A stretch of DNA of 64,000 bases from Bacteroidales bacterium (GCA_017934545.1 JAGBJI010000009.1:186001-250000); one strand, 5' to 3'. Counted from the stretch's first letter, positions 53,068 to 63,362 are shown. Program-made: numbers and translations. Notes: a model not told the origin generated them from the sequence alone.

Positions 53068-53083
53068 TGTATTTTTTCAAAAA

Positions 53084-53535
53084 GAGGTCGGAGAAAAATA
53101 AAAAGAGGTCGGAGAAAAATAAAAAGAGGTCGGAGAAAAATAAAAGAGGTCGGAGAAAAATAAAAAAAACGCCCGATTACACTAAAAACAAGCCCAATAA
53201 AATCCGTCAGAGGCCGAATAAAGTTCAAAAAGTGCCGCTTTTACATCTAAAAAGTCTGACCTTTCGTTAAAAAAGTCCGACTTTTCTCATAAAAAGTCCG
53301 ACTTTTTGCTTAAAAAGTCCGACTTTTTGAAAGAAAGGTTGGATTTTTTAAAAGAAAAGTCAAACTGTTTGACATGAAATGTCCGACTTTTTGAAGTTAA
53401 AACGGCGTTTTACGGATTTTATTGGGCGTTTTATGATTTTTTTTCGGCCTTTTTTTATTTTTCTTCGGCGTTTCTTTATTTTTCTTCGGTGTTTTACCTT
53501 TTTTTTATTCCCGTTCCGACGTTTTTTTTTTCGTT
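53084..53535. repeat. Approximately 450-bp quasi-palindrome with eight GTCCGAC-type words
   Basis: Symmetric about 53309.5. Left flank: four GAGGTCGGAGAAAAAT units (53084, 53105, 53126, 53146). Right flank: their inverted, diverged counterparts (ATTTTTCTTCGGCG at 53457, ATTTTTCTTCGGTG at 53478). Perfect inner arms GCCCAATAAAATCCGT (53192-53207) and its complement (53412-53427). Between them, A-tract/word/T-tract units start at 53232, 53254, 53275, 53296, 53317, 53338, 53359 and 53381, spacing 22,21,21,21,21,21,22. Most words are GTCCGAC or close variants. Confidence 0.85.
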
Positions 53536-53743
53536 GCTTTGCTGTCGGAAGAGGGCGGTTTTTACTCCGGTTGCGGCGGTTTACGGCGGTTTTTTATAAA
53601 AAATTGTAACTTTTTGCGGTTTTGAATTGTTTTATATGTGTATTTACAGCGGCCAATGCACAAAAAAGCAAAAAATAACGCAGAAATATATGCCTCAACC
53701 TCAACATATTATGAATAAAAATGCAGATTTTTTGAATTTTTAT

Positions 53744-53753
53744 GGGGGGGGGG
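53744..53753 (+). promoter_or_regulatory. G10 homopolymer upstream of the receptor gene
   Basis: Ten consecutive G, 51 bases before the ATG at 53805, in an AT-rich leader. Such tracts slip in replication and can switch promoters by changing spacing; no clear -7 box is seen to confirm this. Confidence 0.6.
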
Positions 53754-53804
53754 AAATAATAAAAAGGCCGTTGCGTTATAAAGAATTATAAAAATAATAA
53801 AATT

Positions 53805-56315
53805 ATGAAGCGGATAAATTTGATGATTGTTGCAATTTTGATTTGCAACGCTCTGTTTGCCCAGACCGTCGGCATAAAAGGCACGGTCAAAGACGCAAAA
53901 ACCAATGAAAATCTGCCGTATGCCAACTGTATTTTGCAGTATAAAACCGATACCGTAGGCATTTTCAAAGGCGTTATAACCGATGATAACGGCAATTTTT
54001 CGTTTAAGAAAATCAAAAAGCGTGACCTTTTATTAAAAATATCGTTTGTCGGGTATAAAACGTTCCGTCATGAAATTTTTCCGTCTGATTTTGACAGCGG
54101 AAAGGACATCAATCTCGGTGAAATTGCACTTGAGGCAGATGATGCGTTAGATGAAATAAAAATTGTGGCGGAAAGAAAGCGTATAGTTACCGAAGGCGAC
54201 AAACTTACGATGAATGTTGACGACGGTATGGCGAATATGGTCACCAATGCGTTTGAATTGCTAAAACTTGTGCCGGGTGTGATGATTGATAATGCGGAAA
54301 ACATCACTCTTAACGGACAAAACGGCGTTCAGTTTCAATATAACGGCAGGGATATGAAACTTGATTGGTCTGCGGTGAAGGATATGCTCAAGGGAATGAC
54401 GCCCGAAATGATTGATTCGTACGAAGTGTTAAAAAATCCGGGAGTTAAATACGATGCAGAGGGGACTGCGGGAATTATAAACATAAAAATCAAGAAAAAT
54501 CAGCAATACGGTATCAACGGTTCGGCATCTTTGGTCGGTAATTACAGAGATGACCGCACGTATCATTATAATCCGTCCGTCAGATTGAATTATGTCAATG
54601 ATAAATGGATAATTTCTGGCGGTCTTGGCTATACTGACAACTATTATGGGGACCCTTACGGAGCGGATTCCTCACAGCGTTACACTTGGATAGGACAAGA
54701 CACCGTTCTTTTCCGCAATATTGACGATAAATGGCAAGGTAATACCAAGGGATTGGATTTTAATTTCTCTGCTTCGTATTCTTTGGACAGCGTTTCCACA
54801 CTTGGCTTTTACAGTTACTACGGTAATTATCATCAACCGACATCTGAGGGCAAGCATTTCACGTTTATGTCGCACAATCCTGCATATTACACCACCGATT
54901 CGTTATATAACCAAACGGGAAGGGTGAAAACGCAGAACAATCTGGCGTATCTCGGGCTTAACTACGTGAAAAAACTTGACACTATGGACAGTAAATTCTC
55001 TATGGACTTGGATTACAACAACCGTTCTAACGGTAGTGAGCGTCAAACTATACTTGATTATTATAATGTGTTGCCTGACGGCAGCAATGACTTATCCCGC
55101 AGCACCGATAACAAAAGAAAGTTGGATAACAAGCAACAAAATCTATCCTTTCGGGCGGATTACTACAAGCCTTTTACGAAAAATTTGATTTTTGAGGCGG
55201 GTGCAAAGACTGCATTCGCATTTAACGACAATGATTATAAGTCTGAAGTTCTGCAAGGGACGGAATATGTAAATAATGTTATGGAAACGAACCGTTTTAA
55301 GTACCATGAAAACATCAACTCCTTATATGCTTCCGTTACGGATAAGTTTTTCTCCTCAAAACTGTCGGTTCGCTTGGGCGTAAGGCTGGAACAAACCAAT
55401 ACAAAGGGAACGCAAGAGGTTAATGACACGACTATAAAAACGCATTACTTAAATCTTTTCCCTAATCTAAAACTTGGTTGGAAGTTTACGGAGGATAACG
55501 AAATTTCTTTGAATTATAATTACCGTATATCGCGTCCTTATCCAAGTAATTTGAATCCTTTTATAGTTAAAACGTCGGAATACTCCTATGAAACGGGCAA
55601 TCCCGAAATCAAACCGCAATATTCCCACCTTATTTCCCTGTCCCACTCCTATAAGTATATGCTTTTCACGTCCGTTTACTATTATTACTCAACGGATAAC
55701 ATACGTAATCTGTCTACACCGTTGAATGACTCTTACGGATTTGCATATAATCCGCTTGCAGTTATATCCCGTCCAGTTAATATGGGAAAAAGTCACAGCG
55801 TAAACGGAAATGCAAGTTTTGATAAGCAACTTTTTGACATTTGGAATATCAATCTGTCGCTTACTTCTTATTATCTTTACACCGATATGGCTTTGGACGG
55901 CAACCAGACGTCACTTGACTCTTGGGGATATAATTTTAATTTGTATACTTTCGTAAATCTTCCGAACAAATGGCGGTTTTCTCTTTATTATGGCTATGGT
56001 TCTGCGGGTCAATGGGGACTTACCAAAGACAATGGGTGGCAATGGTTGAGTTTTGACGCAGGTAAATCTTTCTTTGAGGACAAACTGAACGTTGATTTCT
56101 CAATCGGTTGGGACGGAGGTAAGAAAAATTATGACGAAACTAAATATCTGAACAGCCTTACAAAGAGTTGGTCACGTGCAACGCCGCCTTATCTGTCGCT
56201 TACCTTACGTTATAAGTTCGGAAAGTATTATGACAACAAGCAAATCAAAAAACGCCAACTTGAAAACTTTGATGACCGTTCTAACGGGTCAAATCAAGGC
56301 GGCGGAAGGCGGTAA
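53805..56315 (+). CDS. Outer-membrane receptor with carboxypeptidase-like N-domain (TonB-receptor-like)
   Basis: 836 residues. Signal peptide (cleavage after LFAQ), carboxypeptidase-regulatory-like domain at about 20-105 (VGIKGTVKDAKTNENLPYAN, TDDNGNFSFKKIKKRDLLLK), plug-like domain at about 120-220 (AFELLKLVPGVMIDNAENIT, then YDAEGTAGIINIKIKK), then a large barrel of the outer-membrane beta-barrel protein 3 type. The C-terminal tail after LTLRYKFGKYYDN is polar (Asn/Gly/Arg-rich). The substrate is unknown and no SusD partner is next to it. A G10 tract upstream suggests phase-variable expression. Confidence 0.9.
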   Translation: MKRINLMIVAILICNALFAQTVGIKGTVKDAKTNENLPYANCILQYKTDTVGIFKGVITDDNGNFSFKKIKKRDLLLKISFVGYKTFRHEIFPSDFDSGKDINLGEIALEADDALDEIKIVAERKRIVTEGDKLTMNVDDGMANMVTNAFELLKLVPGVMIDNAENITLNGQNGVQFQYNGRDMKLDWSAVKDMLKGMTPEMIDSYEVLKNPGVKYDAEGTAGIINIKIKKNQQYGINGSASLVGNYRDDRTYHYNPSVRLNYVNDKWIISGGLGYTDNYYGDPYGADSSQRYTWIGQDTVLFRNIDDKWQGNTKGLDFNFSASYSLDSVSTLGFYSYYGNYHQPTSEGKHFTFMSHNPAYYTTDSLYNQTGRVKTQNNLAYLGLNYVKKLDTMDSKFSMDLDYNNRSNGSERQTILDYYNVLPDGSNDLSRSTDNKRKLDNKQQNLSFRADYYKPFTKNLIFEAGAKTAFAFNDNDYKSEVLQGTEYVNNVMETNRFKYHENINSLYASVTDKFFSSKLSVRLGVRLEQTNTKGTQEVNDTTIKTHYLNLFPNLKLGWKFTEDNEISLNYNYRISRPYPSNLNPFIVKTSEYSYETGNPEIKPQYSHLISLSHSYKYMLFTSVYYYYSTDNIRNLSTPLNDSYGFAYNPLAVISRPVNMGKSHSVNGNASFDKQLFDIWNINLSLTSYYLYTDMALDGNQTSLDSWGYNFNLYTFVNLPNKWRFSLYYGYGSAGQWGLTKDNGWQWLSFDAGKSFFEDKLNVDFSIGWDGGKKNYDETKYLNSLTKSWSRATPPYLSLTLRYKFGKYYDNKQIKKRQLENFDDRSNGSNQGGGRR

Positions 56316-56320
56316 AACTA

Positions 56321-56358
56321 AAACGAACTACCGACTGCATGCAGTCGGTAGTTCGTTT
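56321..56358. terminator. Perfect bidirectional terminator
   Basis: AAACGAACTACCGACTGCA (56321-56339) is followed immediately by its exact reverse complement (56340-56358), flanked by A and T runs, between the convergent receptor and rubrerythrin genes. Confidence 0.9.
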
Positions 56359-56378
56359 TTGGACTTTAAAATAAGGTT

Positions 56379-56930
56379 TTATTTTTTGAAATATCTGTTG
56401 TAAAGACCTTCAAATCCTTTTCCGTGACGTGCTTCGTCTTTTGCCATCTCGTGAACGGTGTCGTGGATAGCGTCCAAGTTCGCTGCCTTGGCATTTTTTG
56501 CTATACGGAACTTGTCAGCACACGCTCCGGCTTCGGCGTTCATACGTTTTTCCAAATTAGTCTTCGTATCCCAAACGACATCTCCCAACAATTCGGCGAA
56601 TTTTGCTGCATGCTCGGCTTCTTCCCACGCATAGCGTTTAAACGCTTCCGCAATTTCAGGGTATCCTTCTCTGTCTGCCTGACGCGACATAGCCAAATAC
56701 ATGCCTACTTCCGAACATTCTCCGTTGAAATGGGCGTTCAAATCCTTTATCATCTCGTCCGAAGTGCCTTTGGCAACGCCTATAACATGCTCTGTTTCAA
56801 ATTGCAGGTTGCCTTCTTCTTTCAATTCTTTAAATTTCTCCGCAGGGACTTTACATTGCGGACAATTAGCAGGGGGATTGTCCCCTTCGTGTACGTATCC
56901 ACATACGCTGCAAATCCATTTCTTTGCCAT
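56379..56930 (-). CDS. Reverse-type rubrerythrin (NADH peroxidase)
   Basis: 183 residues with the domain order of reverse rubrerythrin: rubredoxin first ([22 protein letters not shown], residues 1-40), then a four-helix di-iron domain (about 50-183) with [38 protein letters not shown] and [17 protein letters not shown]. Reduces hydrogen peroxide in the anaerobic oxidative-stress response. Ferritin and another iron protein follow within 3 kb on the other side of the radical SAM gene. Confidence 0.93.
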   Translation of the reverse strand: MAKKWICSVCGYVHEGDNPPANCPQCKVPAEKFKELKEEGNLQFETEHVIGVAKGTSDEMIKDLNAHFNGECSEVGMYLAMSRQADREGYPEIAEAFKRYAWEEAEHAAKFAELLGDVVWDTKTNLEKRMNAEAGACADKFRIAKNAKAANLDAIHDTVHEMAKDEARHGKGFEGLYNRYFKK

Positions 56931-57104
56931 AATGATTCTTATTAAATTGTTCCTATTGGTTAAATTAAATTATTTTGGTTTAAATACACCAACTATAACG
57001 CAGTTTTTCACAAAATATTGTCGGTGTTCAGCAGTATAACATAATATTACGGTAAAAAATCCGCCCATTGACAAAAAACCGTTGCCCGAAGCGTAAACGT
57101 TTTT

Positions 57105-57209
57105 GCCTTTTCTGAAAGTAATCCTAAAAAAATCACATTTTTTCACTGAAAAAACCTATTTTTTTGACTCAAAAAATGTGGTTTTTTCAAAATTACTTTC
57201 GCAAAGGGC
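57105..57209. repeat. 105-bp modular element F: words TCACA, CCTAT, TGTGG
   Basis: Arms GCCTTTTCTGAAAGTAAT and ATTACTTTCGCAAAGGGC, extended by TTTTTGCC on the left and GGCAAAAA on the right. Words at 57133, 57155, 57177; linkers CACTG and GACTC. The 3' end of the radical SAM gene runs into it, and its stop codon (57156-57158) lies in the middle word. Confidence 0.9.
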
Positions 57210-58124
57210 GGCGGCAAAAACTAAAAAAGCGGCAGCAAAACCCAAAAAGGCAGGAATTAAAACAGGGGAAAGTTGTTTTTCTTTTTGCGGAAATTCTTTC
57301 AGATAGGCAAAAATCCGTTCGGGTCCGTAGATTATGCCGTATTTGTTGCAGGTTTCGTCGTAAAGATTCATCAACCGTGCGTTATAAGGCGAAAGTATTT
57401 GGTAACTGTTTGCGTAAGTATCAATGTATCTTTGCTTCAAAGCGGGGTCAAACCTGTCCAAAAACCTGTAAAAATACTCTCGGTTGCCTTCTCTCAATGT
57501 CATACCCATGCCGAAGCACACAATACCTCTCACATCATTGGCTACGCAGGCGTCAAGTATATTTTTGATGTTTTCTTCCGTATCCGTAATGAAAGGAATT
57601 ACGGGACTGAGCCATACAACCGTCGGTATGCGGTGGTGTTTCAAGGTTTCCAACACTTGGATTCTCTCTTGCGTGGTGCAGACATTGGGTTCAATGGCTT
57701 TGCTCAATGTTTCGTCCGTGCAGGTTAAGGTTATCTGAACCACGCACTTGGTTTTGCCGTTGATTTCCTGCAACAAATCCAAATCCCTCAACACTCTGTC
57801 GGATTTGGTTATCATCGTTGCCCCGCAGTTGCGGTTGTTGATAACCTGTAAGCACCTGCGGGTAAAGCCGAGTTCGGTTTCAACGGGCTGATACGGGTCT
57901 GACATGGAACCCGTTCCCACCATACATTTTTGCCTTTTGCGTTTAAGTGCGTCATCCAACAGTTCAACGGCGTTGGATTTGACCTCAACGTCTTCCAATG
58001 CGTGCGTAAAGCCGTAGCATTTGCTCCGCGTGTCGCAATATACGCATCCGTGCGTGCAACCGCGGTATATGTTCATGTTGCTTCCCGCTCCCGTGAGAAT
58101 ATTTTTTACAGTTACAAAGTGCAT
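57156..58124 (-). CDS. Radical SAM protein, SPL/Rv2578c-like, with repeat-encoded C-terminus
   Basis: 322 residues. Radical SAM cluster CTHGCVYCD at about residue 22, preceded by ILTGAGSNMNIYRG, then MVGTGSMSDPYQPVETELGF and TKCVVQITLTCTDETLSKAI, the pattern of the spore-photoproduct-lyase-related family of unknown substrate. The core seems to end near PERIFAYLKEFP; the remaining about 45 residues (Ala/Leu-rich, then CESNFEKTTFFESKK) have no family character, and the last about 18 are encoded by element F. So an ancestral stop may have been lost to the element. Confidence 0.88.
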   Translation of the reverse strand: MHFVTVKNILTGAGSNMNIYRGCTHGCVYCDTRSKCYGFTHALEDVEVKSNAVELLDDALKRKRQKCMVGTGSMSDPYQPVETELGFTRRCLQVINNRNCGATMITKSDRVLRDLDLLQEINGKTKCVVQITLTCTDETLSKAIEPNVCTTQERIQVLETLKHHRIPTVVWLSPVIPFITDTEENIKNILDACVANDVRGIVCFGMGMTLREGNREYFYRFLDRFDPALKQRYIDTYANSYQILSPYNARLMNLYDETCNKYGIIYGPERIFAYLKEFPQKEKQLSPVLIPAFLGFAAAFLVFAAALCESNFEKTTFFESKK

Positions 58125-58226
58125 ATCATATATTTTTGCCCGTAAAACGCAAAACCAACTGCGTTGTTGTACGGTTTCAACAAGTTATCTCCGCCGTTTA
58201 ACGGTGTTTTTTACGGTTATTAGCTG

Positions 58227-58234
58227 CAAAATTA
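58227..58234 (-). promoter_or_regulatory. -7 box upstream of the radical SAM gene
   Basis: CAAAATTA on + is TAATTTTG on minus, about 100 bases before the start at 58124. Confidence 0.55.
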
Positions 58235-58320
58235 CGTATTTTATCAGTCCGAACGGACAAAAACGGCATTTAAAAAGACAAAAAACGGCAAAAAGATATT
58301 GTTTTTTCAAAATTTATTTA

Positions 58321-58328
58321 TACATTTG
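58321..58328 (+). promoter_or_regulatory. -7 box TACATTTG of the unknown-ferritin operon
   Basis: TAnnTTTG match followed by GCAAAAA, 67 bases before the ATG at 58395. Confidence 0.65.
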
Positions 58329-58394
58329 CAAAAATTTACCGTCTTTAAATATTGTCAACAAAGAGAGGAATAATAAAAAAACACTTAATATATT

Positions 58395-58820
58395 ATGAGA
58401 ACATTGGAACTTTTGGCAAACGATTTTGCCAACAACGTAAGAAAAGAGATTGAAAAATATCACCCGTACTCCCCTATCAAAGAGCCGAAAATAGGCGACG
58501 TGATAAGAGAGTATAACATTTGCCGCAAAGAAGAAGAATTGGAAGGCAAAAGTTTGGAAGATGTAATGGAAATGGTCATCGTTGACCAAAACATCAAGCG
58601 TGAATACGACGGCAAACATCTGTTGAAATTCACCGCAATGGGTTACACGCTTTACATCAATCTGAAAGACAAAACCAAAGTCTTGGATGCAAACAAACAG
58701 GAATTGGATCATCCTAAATTTTGGTTGGCTTTGCTTTTGATTAGTGTTGAACCTAACCCTGACAGTATAGCAGGCATCAAGTTTGAATTGAATTATGAAC
58801 CGACCGTAAGGTACAATTAA
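58395..58820 (+). CDS. Conserved cytoplasmic protein of unknown function
   Basis: 141 residues, no signal or membrane segment. MRTLELLANDFANNVRKEIE, a mixed charged middle (EEELEGKSLEDVMEMVIVDQ) and KFWLALLLISVEPNPDSIAG near the end. No family recognised. 12 bases before the ferritin gene, so cotranscribed and perhaps linked to iron storage, by position only. Confidence 0.75.
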   Translation: MRTLELLANDFANNVRKEIEKYHPYSPIKEPKIGDVIREYNICRKEEELEGKSLEDVMEMVIVDQNIKREYDGKHLLKFTAMGYTLYINLKDKTKVLDANKQELDHPKFWLALLLISVEPNPDSIAGIKFELNYEPTVRYN

Positions 58821-58832
58821 ACCACATAAAAC

Positions 58833-59321
58833 ATGTTAAGCAAGAAAGTAGAAAAGGCTTTAAACAAGCAGATTAACGCTGAATTTTGGTCAGCATACCT
58901 TTATCTGTCCATGGCATCGTGTTTGGACAGCAAAGGATTTACGGGTATGTCAAGTTGGATGCGCAAACAGTTCGCCGAAGAGCAGGAACATGCCACCAAA
59001 TTGTTTGATTACGTATTGGACAAAGGCGGAAGAGTGTTGTTGGAACCCATTGCAAAGGTTGAAACCGAATGGAAAGATGCATTGGATGTGTTCAACGCAA
59101 CGCTTAAACACGAACAAAAAGTCACTTCAATGATAAACGACCTTTGTGCATTGGCTATTGCCGAAAAAGATTACGCAACGGAGAGTTTTCTTCATTGGTT
59201 CGTTGACGAACAGGTTGAGGAAGAAAAGAACGCAAGGGAGATAATAGACGTTTTAAAACTTATAGGCAAAGACGGATACGGTCTATACCGTTTTGACAAA
59301 GAACTTGCTGCAAGAAAATAA
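58833..59321 (+). CDS. ftnA: Non-haem ferritin
   Basis: 162 residues, four-helix bundle forming the 24-mer iron store. Ferroxidase ligands are in INAEFWSAYLYLSMA (Glu17), AEEQEHATKLFDYV (Glu and His) and FLHWFVDEQVEEEKNAR. Length and end (YRFDKELAARK) are typical of bacterial ferritins. Near the reverse rubrerythrin, consistent with a peroxide/iron theme. Confidence 0.95.
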   Translation: MLSKKVEKALNKQINAEFWSAYLYLSMASCLDSKGFTGMSSWMRKQFAEEQEHATKLFDYVLDKGGRVLLEPIAKVETEWKDALDVFNATLKHEQKVTSMINDLCALAIAEKDYATESFLHWFVDEQVEEEKNAREIIDVLKLIGKDGYGLYRFDKELAARK

Positions 59322-59350
59322 TCTCAACTTGAATTTTTTTTTACAACAAT

Positions 59351-59382
59351 AAAGCGGTAAACAGTGTGCTGTTTACCGCTTT
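59351..59382. terminator. Bidirectional terminator between ftnA and eno
   Basis: AAAGCGGTAAACAG (59351-59364) pairs with CTGTTTACCGCTTT (59369-59382) with a 4-base loop between convergent genes. Confidence 0.85.
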
Positions 59383-59418
59383 TAACGTATTAACCGCTCG
59401 GGTTAATTCAGCAAAAGA

Positions 59419-60747
<1,329 letters not shown>

Positions 60748-60762
60748 TTAAAAAACAGAATG

Positions 60763-60770
60763 CAAAGATA
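60763..60770 (-). promoter_or_regulatory. -7 box of eno
   Basis: CAAAGATA on + is TATCTTTG on minus, 49 bases before the start at 60714. It lies just after the end of the DUF362 gene (60795). Confidence 0.75.
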
Positions 60771-60794
60771 CTAATTTTTTATCAATGCGTTTTG

Positions 60795-61793
60795 TCAGTC
60801 TATCTTTTTCACCGTATATTTTTCAGAACCCAAGCCTATTTGCTGTGCATAGTCCAAAATATGATCTCCTCTTTGCTGTTCAATTCTTTCAATCAATGGT
60901 TTGGTGTTGTTATCCGCCGTTACCTCCATATTGTATATAATGTCAAGGCAGGCTTTGTCCAACGCAACAGGGTCGGTTGAGGCCAAAATACCGTAATCCT
61001 TTATCAAAGGTTTTGCAGGGTTGGCATTGCAATCGCAGTCTATGGACATATTGTTCATAACTGCTATATATACTATTTTGCCTTTGAATTTGTCGGCAAC
61101 GGCTTTAGCTGCTTCGGCCATAGATTCGGTAAAATCGTCCTGCGGGGCAACATGTTTTTCCCACAATTCTTCCATCTTTTCCCACGTACCTGCACTGTGT
61201 ATGTATGCTTTTCCGTTCGTGGAAGCAAAGCCTATGGATTGGTTTTTCAAAACTCCGCCGAAACCTGCCATTTGGTGTCCTTTGAAATGTGCAAGGTTAA
61301 CAATGAAATCGTAATTGTTTATGTGCGAGCCTACGATGTCGTATTTCAAATGCTTTCCGCCGTTGATTTCAAGTTTCACTTCGCCTTCTTCGTCCATTAT
61401 GTCAACCGTTGCCACTTTGTCGTATCCGTGTTGGATGATGGTATTGCGGTGCAAATCGGTTGTGTGGCGTGTTCCTTGGTAAGCGGTGTTGCATTCAATG
61501 ATGTTGGCACCGAGTTTTTGAACCAACGGGGCAATAAGTTCAGGGCTTAAAGTGTGGACTCCTTTGCCGTCGCCCGTTGAAATCTTAACGCCGACTTTGC
61601 CTTGCGGTTCAACTCCCAACGCTTGGAAGATTTTTATCAGGCTTTCGCCCGAAATATTTTCCGTCATATAGACAACGCTTTCGTTTTCCGCTTCCGTTTG
61701 AGTGGAAGTTTCCGTGTCCGTGTTCTTCGAACATGAAGTTATTGTCAACATTGAGGCAGCTGACAACAACAAAGAAACAAATGTTTTTTTCAT
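60795..61793 (-). CDS. DUF362-family lipoprotein
   Basis: 332 residues. Lipobox TITSC (Cys about 21), acidic Thr/Glu linker, then the DUF362 domain: VGVKISTGDGKGVHTLSPEL, TAYQGTRHTTDLHRNTIIQH, IVNLAHFKGHQMAGFGGVLK and ILASTDPVALDKACLDIIYN. Many DUF362 proteins carry an added ferredoxin domain; this one does not, though a Cys pair (DCDCNANPAKP) remains in the middle. Being lipid-anchored it works in the periplasm or at the outer membrane. Function unknown. Confidence 0.85.
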   Translation of the reverse strand: MKKTFVSLLLSAASMLTITSCSKNTDTETSTQTEAENESVVYMTENISGESLIKIFQALGVEPQGKVGVKISTGDGKGVHTLSPELIAPLVQKLGANIIECNTAYQGTRHTTDLHRNTIIQHGYDKVATVDIMDEEGEVKLEINGGKHLKYDIVGSHINNYDFIVNLAHFKGHQMAGFGGVLKNQSIGFASTNGKAYIHSAGTWEKMEELWEKHVAPQDDFTESMAEAAKAVADKFKGKIVYIAVMNNMSIDCDCNANPAKPLIKDYGILASTDPVALDKACLDIIYNMEVTADNNTKPLIERIEQQRGDHILDYAQQIGLGSEKYTVKKID

Positions 61794-61828
61794 CTTAATT
61801 ATATGTTTTTACGGTTAATAAATATCAA

Positions 61829-62002
61829 TCAACAATCCGTCTGAACTTCATCAACGGTTCCCGGTGCGGCTTTGGTTGAAATCTGTGTTTTGTAATTGTT
61901 TTTGTCAAAACATTCGTCGGTATCGCACGCCCAGAATATTGACGGCATTGCCGCAAGAAGTGCAATCAAGCATATCAACGGCAGTTTGGTTTTTCTTTTC
62001 AT
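61829..62002 (-). CDS. Small lipoprotein (57 aa)
   Basis: From ATG 62002 (MKRKTKLPLICLIALLAAMP); the -7 box at 62033-62040 excludes the longer start at 62035. Lipobox IFWAC gives a mature peptide of about 33 residues with three Cys (CDTDECFDKNN and a final Cys). Unknown function. In the same direction as the DUF362 lipoprotein gene 35 bases downstream, so an operon of two exported lipoproteins is likely. Confidence 0.65.
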   Translation of the reverse strand: MKRKTKLPLICLIALLAAMPSIFWACDTDECFDKNNYKTQISTKAAPGTVDEVQTDC

Positions 62003-62032
62003 GTCTTTGAAAATATTTTTAATTCCAAAATG

Positions 62033-62040
62033 CAAAGTTA
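62033..62040 (-). promoter_or_regulatory. -7 box of the small lipoprotein / DUF362 operon
   Basis: CAAAGTTA on + is TAACTTTG on minus, 31 bases before the ATG at 62002. Confidence 0.7.
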
Positions 62041-62185
62041 CGTATTTTCTTTATAATAATAAAATCATGCCGTTGAAATTTAATGCAAAAAACTGCCGTT
62101 ACAAACACTTATTGCACAAAAAAGTATATTCCGCTTTTCCAATGCCCTTTTTCACCATACCGCCGCCCCAAGCGTTTTAATTTTT

Positions 62186-62290
62186 GCCCCTTCTGAAAGT
62201 AATCCGAAAAAAAATAGGTTTTTTGCCCCAAAAAATCACATTTTTTGACAGAAAAAATCTGATTTTTTCACTCTTCTTTCCGCAAGGGGC
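62186..62290. repeat. 105-bp modular element G: words ATAGG, TCACA, TCTGA
   Basis: Arms GCCCCTTCTGAAAGTAAT and CTTCTTTCCGCAAGGGGC. Words at 62214, 62236, 62258; linkers GCCCC and GACAG. Lies between the divergent small lipoprotein gene and purC, 55 bases upstream of the purC -7 box. It is the only copy with TCACA/TGTGA in the middle. Confidence 0.9.
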
Positions 62291-62344
62291 GGAAATGTTT
62301 TGACAAAAGGCGGCAGTTTTTTTCGGCAATACAAAGAAAAAACT

Positions 62345-62352
62345 TATCTTTG
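62345..62352 (+). promoter_or_regulatory. -7 box TATCTTTG of purC
   Basis: Exact TAnnTTTG match followed by GCAA, 39 bases before the ATG at 62391. Confidence 0.75.
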
Positions 62353-62390
62353 CAATCCGAAACCAATAAACAAAAAACAGTATACGTATT

Positions 62391-63338
62391 ATGCAGGCAA
62401 TTACAAAAACAAATTTCAATTTTAAAAACCAAAAAAGCCTTTACGAAGGCAAGGTCAGGGACGTTTATAATATTGACGACAAATATCTTGCAATGGTTGT
62501 AACAGACCGTATCAGTGCTTTTGACGTGGTGCTTCCCAAAGGTATTCCGTTCAAAGGTCAGATACTTAACCAAATAGCTTCGGAATTTTTGGACATAACG
62601 CAGGATATAGTCCCTAATTGGAAGATTGCAACGCCCGACCCTATGGTTACCGTAGGAAAAAAATGCGAAGGGTTTAAGGTTGAAATGATTGTAAGGGGAT
62701 ATTTGGCAGGAAGTGCTTACCGTGCATATAAAGACGGGGCGCAAACTCTGTGTGGGGTTAAACTTGCGGCGGGTATGAAAGAAAACGATATGTTCCCGCA
62801 GCCTATCATCACCCCTACCACCAAAGCCGATGCAGGACACGACGAAAATATTTCCAAAGACGAGATAATCAAACAAGGCATAGTTGCCGCCGAAGATTAC
62901 GAACAAATTGAAGATTACGCATTGAAACTTTTCAAACGCGGCAGTGAGAAGGCAAAACAACAGGGTTTGATATTGGTAGACACCAAATATGAGTTCGGAA
63001 AGTGCGGCGGCAAAATATATTTAATAGATGAGATTCACACCCCTGACTCATCACGATATTTCTATCTTGAGGGTTATGAGCAGCGTCAGTCCAAAGGCGA
63101 GAAACAACGTCAGTTGAGCAAAGAGTTCGTCCGCGAATGGTTGATGGAAAACGGATTCCAAGGCCGTCAGGGTGAGAAAGTGCCTGAAATGACCGACGAA
63201 ATAATTGAGGGAATATCAAACCGTTACATAGAACTTTACGAACATTTGACGGGCAAACGCTTTGTCAAACCGACGGACAATACGGATATTCTGCACAGAA
63301 TTGAAAACAATGTCAATTCTTGGCTTGAAAGTTTGTAA
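62391..63338 (+). CDS. purC: Phosphoribosylaminoimidazole-succinocarboxamide synthase
   Basis: 315 residues, purine synthesis step adding aspartate to [64 protein letters not shown] and [20 protein letters not shown] are the SAICAR synthetase motifs. It has the longer form (over 300 residues) seen in Bacteroidota and yeast-like enzymes. Followed by gldH and uvrC in an operon-like run. Confidence 0.97.
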   Translation: MQAITKTNFNFKNQKSLYEGKVRDVYNIDDKYLAMVVTDRISAFDVVLPKGIPFKGQILNQIASEFLDITQDIVPNWKIATPDPMVTVGKKCEGFKVEMIVRGYLAGSAYRAYKDGAQTLCGVKLAAGMKENDMFPQPIITPTTKADAGHDENISKDEIIKQGIVAAEDYEQIEDYALKLFKRGSEKAKQQGLILVDTKYEFGKCGGKIYLIDEIHTPDSSRYFYLEGYEQRQSKGEKQRQLSKEFVREWLMENGFQGRQGEKVPEMTDEIIEGISNRYIELYEHLTGKRFVKPTDNTDILHRIENNVNSWLESL

Positions 63339-63362
63339 GAAAAAGCATTTAAAGTTTATATA

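Larger units (their letters stand above)
52838..53804. other. 970-bp noncoding, repeat-filled gap
   Basis: No convincing gene. From left to right it holds a terminator (52859-52909), a 42-bp-period AT palindrome array (52923-53067), a quasi-palindromic array (53084-53535), a featureless AT-rich stretch, and a G10 tract (53744-53753) before the receptor gene. Low-complexity open frames here (for example Lys/Arg/Ser/Glu/Asn repeats at 53067-53270) are by-products of the repeats. Confidence 0.8.

Noticed and set aside
53084-53170. Possible CRISPR array
   Set aside because: Repeats are directly adjacent 20-21-bp units without unique spacers, and no cas genes are in the window.
53067-53270. 67-aa open frame rich in KKRSEKN repeats
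   Set aside because: Produced by the 21-bp DNA repeat; no start signal, no plausible protein, and the region is explained as a noncoding array.
53379-53609. 76-aa Phe/Arg-rich open frame
   Set aside because: By-product of the T-rich right arm of the quasi-palindrome; composition is not protein-like.
62177-62960. Minus-strand frames over element G and purC
   Set aside because: Shadows of purC and of the repeat element; promoter and start of purC lie inside.
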